Below are positions 52,090 through 60,907 of a stretch of 64,000 nucleotides of DNA, in pieces. The stretch is from Gordonia sediminis. GTDB taxonomy: Bacteria; Actinomycetota; Actinomycetes; Mycobacteriales; Mycobacteriaceae. The stretch lies in contig RZUM01000007.1 in the NCBI GenBank assembly GCA_004193205.1, positions 310,001-374,000 on the forward strand, written 5' to 3'. Position 1 is the first letter of the stretch. Every line of letters starts with the position of its first letter. Made by a program: the position numbers and the translations under genes. The notes under the pieces are model-generated. The model saw nothing but the letters and a program-made list of their open reading frames with translations. It did not search any database and was not told the origin of the DNA.

Positions 52090-52665
52090 ATGAGACTTCT
52101 CCATTCGGACATCCGCGACCGGGACCGCCTCGCGCGGAGTGTGTTGGTGGCCACCGCCTGTGTGATCTTCGGGGTGTTGACGGCCTGCAGTGCCAGTGTC
52201 TCGGTCGGCAACTCGGACCAGATCACCAAACCCGACGACATCGCGGTCGGCGAATGCCTCCAGGTCAGTGATCAGGTGGACGAGAACGGGAACGTGAAGG
52301 CCACGAAGGTCGACTGCAATGCCGACGGTCTCACCTTCCTCGCCGCGACGACGGTCGCGCAGGGCGCGACCTGCCCGACCGAGAACTACTCGCATCTCAC
52401 CTTCGCCGGCTCGACCGACACCCTGTGTCTGACCCCGAATTTCGTCGAGGGGAAGTGCTATCAGGTGCCCGGCGGGGCGAATGCGTCGCTCGTCGACTAT
52501 CGCGAGATCGCGTGCGACGCGGCTCCGAGCGCCGACACCGTCGTCTATGAGGTGACCACGCGGACCGACGGCGCAGAACCGGCATGCGACCCGAATGAGC
52601 TCGCAGCCGGCTTCGACCTGCCCTCCGCAGTCGGTTTCTGCCTCACCAAGGTGACGCAGGGCTGA
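52090..52665 (+). CDS. Lipoprotein with LppU-like domain
   Basis: A 191-residue lipoprotein. The lipobox is GVLTAC, so the mature protein starts at that cysteine (about residue 35). The domain repeats the pattern of the previous gene: VGECLQVSD, KVDCNAD, CPTENYSHLTF, LCLTPNFVEGKCYQVP, then a final Cys in VGFCLTKV. The two are clearly paralogues, differing in how they are anchored. The ATG at 52090 has a TACCCT box 6 bp upstream, pointing to leaderless transcription; a GTG at 52057 is possible. Confidence 0.78.
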   Translation: MRLLHSDIRDRDRLARSVLVATACVIFGVLTACSASVSVGNSDQITKPDDIAVGECLQVSDQVDENGNVKATKVDCNADGLTFLAATTVAQGATCPTENYSHLTFAGSTDTLCLTPNFVEGKCYQVPGGANASLVDYREIACDAAPSADTVVYEVTTRTDGAEPACDPNELAAGFDLPSAVGFCLTKVTQG

Positions 52666-52697
52666 GGACCGCCTGATCGGCGCCGGCCGCGCGCCGA

Positions 52698-54371
52698 TCA
52701 GGCCGAACCCTCACCGATCGACGGCCCGAGCAGGTCGTCGGCGTCGGTGATGCGGTAGGCGTAGCCCTGCTCGGCGAGGAATCGCTGGCGGTGCGCCGCG
52801 TAGTCGGCGTCGAGGGTGTCACGCGACACCACCGAGTAGAAATGTGCCTGCCCGCCATCGCGTTTGGGTCGGAGGAGCCGCCCCAAACGTTGGGCTTCCT
52901 CCTGTCGGGAACCGAAGGTCCCCGACACCTGCACCGCGACCGACGCCTCGGGCAGGTCGATGGAGAAGTTGGCGACCTTGGACACCACCAGCGTCTGCAG
53001 CTCACCGGACCGGAACCGGTCGAACAGGGCCTCCCGGTCCCTGTTCTTCGTCGATCCCTGGATCACGGGCGCGTCGAGTTCGCGTCCGAGTTCCTCGAGC
53101 TGGTCGATGTAGGCGCCGATAATCAGGGTTTGAGAGTCCTTGTGGCGGTCCAGGATCGACCTGACCACGTTCACCTTGGTATGCGCGGTCGAGCACAGCC
53201 GGTACTTCTCGTCGTTCTCGGCCACGGCATACTGCAGACGCTCCTCGTCGGTCAGGGTGACCCGCACCTCGATGCACTCGGCGGGCGCGATCCAGCCCTG
53301 CGCCTCGATGTCCTTCCACGGCGCGTCATAGCGTTTCGGGCCGATGAGGCTGAACACGTCGCCTTCGCGGCCGTCCTCGCGGACGAGGGTGGCGGTCAGC
53401 CCCAGACGCCGGCGTGATTGCAGATCGGCGGTCATCCGGAACACCGGCGCCGGCAACAGGTGCACCTCGTCGTAGATGATCAGGCCCCAGTCCCGGGAGT
53501 CGAAGAGATCGAGATTGCGGTACTCGCCCTTCGACTTGCGGGTCATCACCTGATAGGTGGCGATGGTGACGGGCCGGATCTCCTTGCGTTCCCCGGAGTA
53601 CTCACCGATCTCGTCCTCGGTGAGGGACGTCCGGGCCACCAGCTCACGTTTCCACTGCCGACCGGCGACGGTGTTGGTGACCAGGATCAGCGTCGTCGCC
53701 TGCGCCTTGGCCATGGCCGCGGCACCCACCATCGTCTTGCCCGCCCCACACGGGAGGACCACGACACCCGAACCGCCCGCCCAGAACGAGTCGGCCGCCA
53801 ATGCCTGATAGTCACGCAGGTGCCAGTCACCCTCGTCGAGCGCGATCGCGTGCGCTTCGCCGTCGACGTAACCGGCGAGGTCCTCGGCCGGCCAGCCGAC
53901 CTTCAGCAGGATCTGCTTGAGGCGGCCACGTTCGGAAGGGTGCACGATGACGGTGTCGTCGTCGATGCGGGCGCCGAGCATCGGCGCGACCTTCTTGTTG
54001 CGCAGGATCTCCTCGAGAACAGCGCGGTCGAGGCTCACCAGGGTCAGGCCGTGCGCGGGATGTTTGACCAGCTGCAGGCGCCCGAACCGGCTCATGGTCT
54101 CCACGACGTCCATCAGCAGCGGCTGCGGCACCGCGTAACGCGAGAAACTCACCAGCGCGTCGACGACCTGCTCGGCGTCGTGTCCGGCGGCGCGGGCATT
54201 CCACAGGGCCAGCGGGGTCACCCGGTAGGTGTGCACATGTTCCGGGGCGCGTTCGAGCTCGGCGAACGGGGCGATCGCCGCGCGCGCCGCCGCGGAATCG
54301 GGGTGATCCACCTCGAGCAGCAGCGTCTTGTCGGATTGCACGATCAGGGGTCCATCGGTCACCCGATCCAT
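52698..54371 (-). CDS. XPB/ERCC3-like DNA repair helicase
   Basis: A 557-residue superfamily 2 helicase. The N-terminus holds a damage-recognition-like domain. Walker A is VVLPCGAGKTMVGAA, motif II is IIYDEVHLLP, motif III is GLTATLVREDGREGD, which contains the RED motif of XPB, and motif VI is QRLGRLLRPKRD. It matches M. tuberculosis XPB (Rv0861c) in position and type. It unwinds or remodels DNA 3' to 5'. The helicase-associated gene lies immediately upstream on the same strand, 64 bp away. Confidence 0.92.
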   Translation of the reverse strand: MDRVTDGPLIVQSDKTLLLEVDHPDSAAARAAIAPFAELERAPEHVHTYRVTPLALWNARAAGHDAEQVVDALVSFSRYAVPQPLLMDVVETMSRFGRLQLVKHPAHGLTLVSLDRAVLEEILRNKKVAPMLGARIDDDTVIVHPSERGRLKQILLKVGWPAEDLAGYVDGEAHAIALDEGDWHLRDYQALAADSFWAGGSGVVVLPCGAGKTMVGAAAMAKAQATTLILVTNTVAGRQWKRELVARTSLTEDEIGEYSGERKEIRPVTIATYQVMTRKSKGEYRNLDLFDSRDWGLIIYDEVHLLPAPVFRMTADLQSRRRLGLTATLVREDGREGDVFSLIGPKRYDAPWKDIEAQGWIAPAECIEVRVTLTDEERLQYAVAENDEKYRLCSTAHTKVNVVRSILDRHKDSQTLIIGAYIDQLEELGRELDAPVIQGSTKNRDREALFDRFRSGELQTLVVSKVANFSIDLPEASVAVQVSGTFGSRQEEAQRLGRLLRPKRDGGQAHFYSVVSRDTLDADYAAHRQRFLAEQGYAYRITDADDLLGPSIGEGSA

Positions 54372-54435
54372 TGTCCAGATCGCCGCAACTCCTGTCAGAC
54401 CCGGTCACGTTTCCGGGCGCGGGGCGCCGCGGGAT

Positions 54436-56772
54436 TCAGTCCTCCAGCAACTCGACGCTGGTGACCCGGTGCAGGGAGAACCGCTGTTCGGTGTCGGCGC
54501 CGGCGTCCACGGCGACCAGCTGGCCGGCCCCGAGCGCGTGCGGAGTGACGACGTGCCGGCTCGCCGATCCGTGTGCGTCGACGTAGTCGACCCGCAGGCG
54601 CCGCTTGAGGCGCAGCGCCAGCTGGATGAGCGCGGTGGTCGACTCGCCGCCGCCGACGGCGCGCACCGGCCCCGACGACGTGCCCGCGGCAGGCCGTGCC
54701 GAGTCCGCCCGATCCGCCGACCGCATCCGCGTGATGACCGATCGGAGCTGGTCGGGGGAGGGGACCGTGCGCCGCGGCGGCCCGTGTCGGCGTTGCCGTG
54801 TGGCGGTGACCCGGCTGCCGCGTTCCCGCAGATCGACGACCGTTCCCGACGAGTCCTCGCCGGCGGGCGCGAACCCGGCGGCGCGCAGCTGGTCGATGAC
54901 GTCGCGGACGTCGGCCGGTGACACCGCCACCGTGGAGGCCAGTGCCCGCAACGCGAGATGCTCGCCCACGGGGCTGCGCAACACCGCGGCCAGGGTGGTG
55001 GCGTCCTCGCAACGGACGAAGGACGACGCCACCCCGACCCGCAGCTGCCCGTGCCGGCGCGCGACGTCCTCGATCAGATACGCCAACGACTGCGGCACCG
55101 GGGTACGTGAGTGTGCGGTGAACATGGCGATCAGTTCGCTGCTGCTCCGGCCGGCGTCCAGGGCGCGTCGCACGCTGTGGTCGGAGACCCGGTACACCGA
55201 GGCCGCGCCACCCGATTCGAGGTCGGCCACCAACTCCACCTGCTCGGCCAGCTCCGGCGTCATCGGTCCCGGCACCATCAGGGTCAGGTCGGCCTGGGCG
55301 AGGAAATGATCGACGGGCTCGGGCAGTGCCGCGTGCATCGCCTCGATGGTGCGTTTGTCGGCCTCGTCGGTGTCGTGGCCGGCGATCACCGTGCGCCCCA
55401 CCCTGGTCAGTGACCCGTGCGCAACGACACCGAGTTCGCGTGCCTCCCTGAGTGTTTCGTCGACGATCCGGCGGGAGAAGCGGCGGATCTGCCGGGGACG
55501 ATGCCAGCCGAGGACCACGACCAGTGCATCGGTGTCGACGGGGATCGCCGGGCTTGCCGCGGCCAGCGTCTCCAACACGATCCGACGTTGTGCCGGGGCG
55601 AAGGCGTCGTGCAGTTCGCCCGACAGCGCCGGGTGGGCGTTGCCGTCGCGGTCGGGTTCACCGACCTGCCAGGCCCGCCGCGGCATGTCCAACCAGCCGC
55701 CGAGCAGCGCCGACCACTGCCGGTCGGGGGACTGGTGCAGCCAGGTGTCCGCGGCCGGCGTCGGCGCGAACGCGTGCTCGCCGGTGTCGCCGGGCGGCGG
55801 CGGATCGGGGAATCCGGCGTCGATGTAGCGCAGATAGGCGAGGATTTCGACGATGAGTGCCAGGCGCGGCAGTTCCAGCCCGGTGATCTTCGCCAGCCGC
55901 CGCAGTTCCCGCACGCCGAGGGCACCCGACCGCAGCACGGCCGCCGGGGTGGCGCCGAGTGCGGTGATCACCGAGGTCGTGTGCCGGATCAGTTCGAGCG
56001 CCTCACCTCCGGCCGCGGCGTCGATCGCGGCCGGGGAGAACCGCCGCTTGGCATCGGGATCGTGCAGCTCGGGCGGTCTCAGGTCGTCGACGGGCAGCGG
56101 GGGTTCACCGCGCAGCAGCTGACCCACCGTCGGGGGCAGTTCGACCGTTTGCTCGTCGATGCGGGCGAGGAGACCGGCCGCGATGAGCCGCGCGACCGGC
56201 TTGTCGGGATCGGCGTCGGGGGCGGCGTCGCGACTGCGGCCCAGCGGCGGACCTTTCGACAGGGTCTCGAGCAGGCCGCGTTCGCGGTCGTCGAGGTCCT
56301 CGAGTCGGGCACGCAGGTCCGCGACGGACGCGGTCGCGAGCGGGCCGGTCAGGTGATGGCCGCGCCACGGCAACGCAGCCGTGGCGTGGGCCCCTGTGCG
56401 TAGCGCGTCGTCGGGACCCCAGAGCAACGCACGCCGCCGCAACAGGTCCACACGCGCGGTGACCGCACCGGTGTCGGTACGACCCGACAACGCGTCGGCG
56501 ATCGCATCGATGCTGGTCGCAACCGATTTCCGTGCGTCGTGGTCGGTGCCGAGCGCGATCGCTTGTTCGAGGACCGCCACCGACAACAGGTCCAGGTCGT
56601 CGCCGGCGAGCGCCGACGACGCCGCCGACAGCGCCCGTGAGGCGAGCACGCCGGTCCCGGCCGGTGGCGGGGACGCGAGATCTGGCCGTGCGGTCAACAG
56701 GTCGGTGAGTTCGTCGTCGCTGCGCTGCGCCAGATCGTCGGCGAGGCTGACGCCCTGGTGATCGGCGGTCAT
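54436..56772 (-). CDS. Helicase-associated domain protein (Rv0862c-like)
   Basis: A 778-residue protein that lies next to the XPB helicase in this and related genomes. It has no helicase motifs of its own. It holds winged-helix-like repeats, Ala/Leu-rich helical segments, and a C-terminal WYL/XPB-associated-like region ending RLRVDYVDAHGSASRHVVTPHALGAGQLVAVDAG. It may help the helicase bind damaged DNA. The ATG at 56772 has TAGAAT 7 bp upstream, so I chose it as a leaderless start; the frame is open to 56916, but that stretch would read through the promoter of the divergent gene. Confidence 0.82.
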   Translation of the reverse strand: MTADHQGVSLADDLAQRSDDELTDLLTARPDLASPPPAGTGVLASRALSAASSALAGDDLDLLSVAVLEQAIALGTDHDARKSVATSIDAIADALSGRTDTGAVTARVDLLRRRALLWGPDDALRTGAHATAALPWRGHHLTGPLATASVADLRARLEDLDDRERGLLETLSKGPPLGRSRDAAPDADPDKPVARLIAAGLLARIDEQTVELPPTVGQLLRGEPPLPVDDLRPPELHDPDAKRRFSPAAIDAAAGGEALELIRHTTSVITALGATPAAVLRSGALGVRELRRLAKITGLELPRLALIVEILAYLRYIDAGFPDPPPPGDTGEHAFAPTPAADTWLHQSPDRQWSALLGGWLDMPRRAWQVGEPDRDGNAHPALSGELHDAFAPAQRRIVLETLAAASPAIPVDTDALVVVLGWHRPRQIRRFSRRIVDETLREARELGVVAHGSLTRVGRTVIAGHDTDEADKRTIEAMHAALPEPVDHFLAQADLTLMVPGPMTPELAEQVELVADLESGGAASVYRVSDHSVRRALDAGRSSSELIAMFTAHSRTPVPQSLAYLIEDVARRHGQLRVGVASSFVRCEDATTLAAVLRSPVGEHLALRALASTVAVSPADVRDVIDQLRAAGFAPAGEDSSGTVVDLRERGSRVTATRQRRHGPPRRTVPSPDQLRSVITRMRSADRADSARPAAGTSSGPVRAVGGGESTTALIQLALRLKRRLRVDYVDAHGSASRHVVTPHALGAGQLVAVDAGADTEQRFSLHRVTSVELLED

Positions 56773-56850
56773 CCGATCGATTCTACTGAGCATGGCGGGA
56801 CATGAGGTTTCGGTGGGACGGTCCCACAGTGCACATGGCACAATATGCCC

Positions 56851-57036
56851 GTGGCTGAGAAGAAGAAGTACATCGACAACGGCTGGCCCAAGGATTCCGA
56901 CGGCGAACACCACCACGCGGTCTCCGAGTTCGCGGCCGGTCTGTCCGGTGCCCTGTCACCCTTCGGCGACACAGAGTTGCCGGTGCCGCTCGACGAGTTG
57001 CCCTATCTCCAGCCGAAGACGGTCATCAACCGCTGA
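56851..57036 (+). CDS. Small conserved hypothetical protein (Rv0863-like position)
   Basis: A 61-residue hydrophilic protein with no signal or membrane segment. It begins AEKKKYIDNGWPKDSDGEHH and ends LPYLQPKTVINR. By position it equals M. tuberculosis Rv0863, directly before moaC. The start is either the GTG at 56851, which lies 6 bp after a CACAAT box (leaderless), or an in-frame ATG at 56845. Its function is unknown; linkage to moa genes may be only positional. Confidence 0.7.
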   Translation: MAEKKKYIDNGWPKDSDGEHHHAVSEFAAGLSGALSPFGDTELPVPLDELPYLQPKTVINR

Positions 57037-57043
57037 CGAGCGG

Positions 57044-57556
57044 GTGTCCGACCAGCACCGGCCGCCCGCGCCGATCGGACCCGGTGACGCCGGGTTGAGT
57101 CACATCGACTCCACCGGTGCGGCGCGGATGGTTGATGTCGGCAGCAAGGCGCAGACCGCGCGGCGCGCCGTCGCCGGAGGAACCTTTCACACCACCACCG
57201 AGGTCATCGCGCTGCTCGCCGAGGGTAATCTGCCCAAAGGCGACGTCCTGGCCACGGCACGTATCGCCGGCATCATGGCCGCGAAACGCACCGATGAGCT
57301 GATCCCGCTGTGTCATCAGCTGGCGCTGTCGTCGGTGGAGATCGATTTCGCGATCGCCGAGGATCACATCGACGTCACCGCCATCGTCGCGACCAGCGGG
57401 CCGACGGGTGTGGAGATGGAGGCGCTCACGGCCGTCGCCGTCACCGGCCTCACGTTGCACGACATGGTGAAGGCGGTCGACCGCCGCGCGCGGATGGACG
57501 ACGTCCGCCTGCTCGAGAAGACCGGCGGCAAATCGGGAACGTGGACACGTGACTGA
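57044..57556 (+). CDS. moaC: Cyclic pyranopterin monophosphate synthase MoaC
   Basis: A 170-residue MoaC, which with MoaA converts GTP to cyclic pyranopterin monophosphate in molybdenum cofactor synthesis. Landmarks are LSHIDSTGAARMVDVGSK, ARIAGIMAAKRTDELIPLCH and GVEMEALTAVAVTGLTLHDMVK. The GTG at 57044 lies 7 bp after the previous stop and gives a normal length; the open frame continues upstream through other genes. It overlaps the next gene by 8 bp. It corresponds to moaC2 of M. tuberculosis by order. Confidence 0.93.
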   Translation: MSDQHRPPAPIGPGDAGLSHIDSTGAARMVDVGSKAQTARRAVAGGTFHTTTEVIALLAEGNLPKGDVLATARIAGIMAAKRTDELIPLCHQLALSSVEIDFAIAEDHIDVTAIVATSGPTGVEMEALTAVAVTGLTLHDMVKAVDRRARMDDVRLLEKTGGKSGTWTRD

Positions 57557-58046
57557 ACCGAAACTCGAAACTCGCCCGCGGATCGCGCGGGTCGTGGTCG
57601 CCTCGACGCGGGCCAGTCGTGGGGAATACCTGGACCGAGGGGGCCCCATCATCAGCGATTGGCTGACCGAGCGTGGCTTCGTGGTCGACGAATTGATCGT
57701 GGTATCCGACGGCCCGCCGGTCGGTGCCGCCATACGGGCGGGAATCTACGCCGACGCGGACCTGATCGTCACCACGGGCGGAACGGGCCTCACGCCGACC
57801 GACCGGACACCGGAGGAGACCCGGGCCCTGCTCGACATCGAGATTCCGGGCCTCGCAGACGCCATCCGCTCGGCGGGCCTGCCGAAGGTACCCACCGCGG
57901 TGTTGTCCCGCGGTACGGCCGGGGTGGCGTCCTCGACGCTCATCGTCAACCTGCCCGGCTCACCGGGCGGTGTGCGGGACGGACTGTCGGTGCTCGACGG
58001 CGTGGTCGATCATGCGCTCGACCAGATCCGGGGCGGTGACCACTGA
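57549..58046 (+). CDS. mog: Molybdenum cofactor biosynthesis protein Mog/MoaB
   Basis: A 165-residue MogA/MoaB-type protein, which adenylylates molybdopterin before molybdenum insertion. The nucleotide-binding motif is [21 protein letters not shown], and [35 protein letters not shown] is typical, split over the C-terminal half. The GTG start overlaps moaC by 8 bp, and its stop shares one base with the moaE ATG. Confidence 0.92.
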   Translation: MTEPKLETRPRIARVVVASTRASRGEYLDRGGPIISDWLTERGFVVDELIVVSDGPPVGAAIRAGIYADADLIVTTGGTGLTPTDRTPEETRALLDIEIPGLADAIRSAGLPKVPTAVLSRGTAGVASSTLIVNLPGSPGGVRDGLSVLDGVVDHALDQIRGGDH

Positions 58047-58498
58047 TGAGCACGCCAGATGCCGGAGTGCAGGTCGTCCGTACCGCCCTGGCCGAGACCG
58101 CCATCGACCTTCCCAGCCACGAGGCGCTCGTCGCCGATGCCGCCGGCGGAGCCGCCGGAGCGATCGTCGGGTTCGTCGGCGCGGTGCGCAACCACGACGG
58201 TGGGCGCGAGGTCACCCGGCTCGTCTACTCGGCGCACCCGACCGCGCCGCAGATCCTTGCCGACGTCGTCGGCGCAGTCTGCGAGGATGCGACGGGCGTA
58301 CGGGCGGTCGCCGTGTCGCATCGGGTCGGGGACCTCGCCGTGGGCGACGTCGCATTCGTGGTGGCGGTCGCCGCGGATCATCGTCGGGCCGCCTTCGACA
58401 CCTGTTCCCGCCTCGTCGACGAGGTCAAGGCGCAGCTGCCGGTGTGGAAGCACCAGTGGTTCGGCGACGGCACAGACGAATGGGTGGGCTCGGCGTAG
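58046..58498 (+). CDS. moaE: Molybdopterin synthase catalytic subunit MoaE
   Basis: A 150-residue Moa[23 protein letters not shown] is the conserved start of the fold, and the catalytic lysines lie in [16 protein letters not shown]. With the MoaD at 60653-60901 it forms molybdopterin synthase. It overlaps mog by one base (TGATG) and is followed without gap by a membrane protein gene. Confidence 0.92.
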   Translation: MSTPDAGVQVVRTALAETAIDLPSHEALVADAAGGAAGAIVGFVGAVRNHDGGREVTRLVYSAHPTAPQILADVVGAVCEDATGVRAVAVSHRVGDLAVGDVAFVVAVAADHRRAAFDTCSRLVDEVKAQLPVWKHQWFGDGTDEWVGSA

Positions 58499-59017
58499 GT
58501 GGCCGACCGCGACGATGTCGACGCGAACGGCGCAGACGGGCGTCGCGAGACGTCGACCGAACGGCTCGACCGCAACTGGAACAGCCTGCTGCAGGAATTG
58601 CGCGTGGTGCAGACCGGTGGTCAGATCCTGACCGGCCTCATGCTGACCATCCCGTTCCAGCAGCGGTTCACCGACCTGAACGACGGGCAGCAACGCCTGT
58701 TCCTCGTGAGCTTGGTGCTCGCAGTGCTCTCGACGTTCACATTGATCGCGCCGGTGGCCCTGCATCGGCTGCTGTTCCGGCAGCGTGCGGTCGCCGAACT
58801 CGTCGCGCGCGCGCATGTGTTGGCAATGGTCGGACTGGCCTTGCTCGGGCTCGCGCTCACCGGTGTCCTCGCACTCATCTTCGACATAGTGGCCGGCACC
58901 GTCGCGTCCGTCGCCGCGGGTGTGTGCACCCTGGGCGTGTTCGTCGCGATGTGGGTCATCATGCCCATCCGGATGCGCCGCAGGTTCGGAGACCACCGCT
59001 CGGACACCGGAGCCTGA
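58499..59017 (+). CDS. DUF6328-like four-helix membrane protein
   Basis: A 172-residue protein with a charged N-terminus (about 30 residues) and four membrane helices. The stretch LDRNWNSLLQELRVVQTGGQ before helix 1 and TIPFQQRFTDLNDGQQ between helices 1 and 2 match what I recall of DUF6328. The GTG overlaps nothing but starts right after the moaE stop. It is co-transcribed with the moa genes, but a role in cofactor synthesis is not implied. Confidence 0.75.
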   Translation: MADRDDVDANGADGRRETSTERLDRNWNSLLQELRVVQTGGQILTGLMLTIPFQQRFTDLNDGQQRLFLVSLVLAVLSTFTLIAPVALHRLLFRQRAVAELVARAHVLAMVGLALLGLALTGVLALIFDIVAGTVASVAAGVCTLGVFVAMWVIMPIRMRRRFGDHRSDTGA

Positions 59018-59030
59018 TCCACGCGATCAA

Positions 59031-59452
59031 CCCGCTGGTCGAGTAGCGGCGACGGGCGATGCCGCCCCAACCCGCTGGTCGAGCGGCGACGCCGCCCCAC
59101 CCGCTGGTCTCAGTAGCGGCGACGCCGCCCCACCCGCTGGTCGAGTAGCGGCCGACGCCGCCCCACCCGCTGGTCGAGTAGCGGCGACGAAGGAGCCGCG
59201 TATCGAGGCCACAGGGCACAACCGGGATTTGGTTCGGCGAACCTCGGCGTGGGTCTCGATACACCTCCTCGCTGCGCTCGTCGGCACTCGACCAGCGGTA
59301 GGGCGTCCTCCTCGGCGTGGGTCTCGATACACCTCCTCGCTGCGCTCGTCGGCACTCGACCAGCGGTGAGGCTCGGCGAGGGTCTCGATACACCTCCTCG
59401 CTGCGCTCGTCGGCACTCGACCAGCAGTAAGGACGGCACTCGACCAGCAGCA
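59031..59452. repeat. Array of both arms of the hairpin repeat family
   Basis: Five forward-arm copies of cccgctggtcgagtagcggc type start at 59031, 59071, 59100, 59133 and 59166, with spacing from 29 to 40 bp because of small deletions. Three copies of the opposite arm (tctcgatacacctcctcgct then gcgctcgtcggcactcgacc) start near 59242, 59310 and 59370, with a partial fourth at about 59430. This is the same family as the 33321-33588 array. I see no gene in this stretch. Confidence 0.85.
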
Positions 59453-59473
59453 CGGCGGGGCAAGAAATTGGAA

Positions 59474-59511
59474 AAGGGCCCCGCACGGATTACTCATCGT
59501 GCGGGGCCCTT
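59474..59511 (-). terminator. Rho-independent terminator after rpf
   Basis: A perfect 14-bp stem (aagggccccgcacg and its complement) with a 10-nt loop lies 58 bp beyond the rpf stop. On the minus strand it is followed by a T-rich run, TTTTCCAATTT. Confidence 0.9.
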
Positions 59512-59568
59512 CGCTGGGGGCCCGTCAGTCGGGCGGGGTCACCGCGACGGTGACCGACTGGTGCCGGG

Positions 59569-60400
<832 letters not shown>

Positions 60401-60523
60401 GCGGAGCGAGGCTCGGCGCGGCCGACGGAACGGTATGCATTTGGTTACTTGTTCGTGACCACCCTGAGCGGTCCCTGGTTACAGTACGGCGTCTCGGAGC
60501 CCGAATCACGTTGTTGGCAAGCT

Positions 60524-60541
60524 GATTTTCCGTGGAAAATC
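60524..60541. promoter_or_regulatory. Palindrome in the rpf promoter region
   Basis: gattttcc-gt-ggaaaatc is a perfect 18-bp palindrome between the CRP-type site and the riboswitch. It is AT-rich against its surroundings and could be an operator for an unknown regulator. Confidence 0.45.
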
Positions 60542-60622
60542 GGGACTTTCGACCCAGTTTCGGCGTACGTCCTGCTCAGGGGCCGATAGTCGAGTTGTGG
60601 CCATCTCGTTATCGAAGCGTTA

Positions 60623-60638
60623 TGTGAGGAAGCTCACA
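60623..60638. promoter_or_regulatory. CRP (cAMP receptor protein) binding site
   Basis: TGTGAGGAAGCTCACA is a perfect match to TGTGA-N6-TCACA and is fully palindromic in six bases each side. It lies upstream of rpf and downstream of moaD. In M. tuberculosis, rpfA is a known target of the CRP protein Rv3676. Confidence 0.8.
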
Positions 60639-60652
60639 GTCGCGTGTCGGCC

Positions 60653-60901
60653 TCAGCCGCCGGCAAACGGGGGCAGAACGTCGATCGTCTCGCAGTGCCC
60701 GAGCGCGACAGTCCGGTCGCAGAGGGCGATGGAGTCACGGAGGTAGGAACAGCGCGCCAGAACGCGCCCGAGGTCGGGGTTGTCGTGGGCGAGGGTTGTT
60801 TCCAGGTCGCCGAGGGTGGTGTCCGCGGTCACGTCGACAACCGTCGAATTCGCACCCGCCGCGGCGCGCGCGGCAGCGAAGTACCGGATGGTGATCTGCA
60901 T
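60653..60901 (-). CDS. moaD: Molybdopterin synthase sulfur carrier subunit MoaD
   Basis: An 82-residue MoaD with a ubiquitin-like fold. It ends in the double glycine (PPFAGG) that carries the thiocarboxylate. MQITIRYFAAARAAAG is the typical start. It lies 6 bp after moaA on the same strand. The partner MoaE is encoded on the opposite strand at 58046-58498. Confidence 0.93.
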   Translation of the reverse strand: MQITIRYFAAARAAAGANSTVVDVTADTTLGDLETTLAHDNPDLGRVLARCSYLRDSIALCDRTVALGHCETIDVLPPFAGG

Positions 60902-60907
60902 CCGCGC

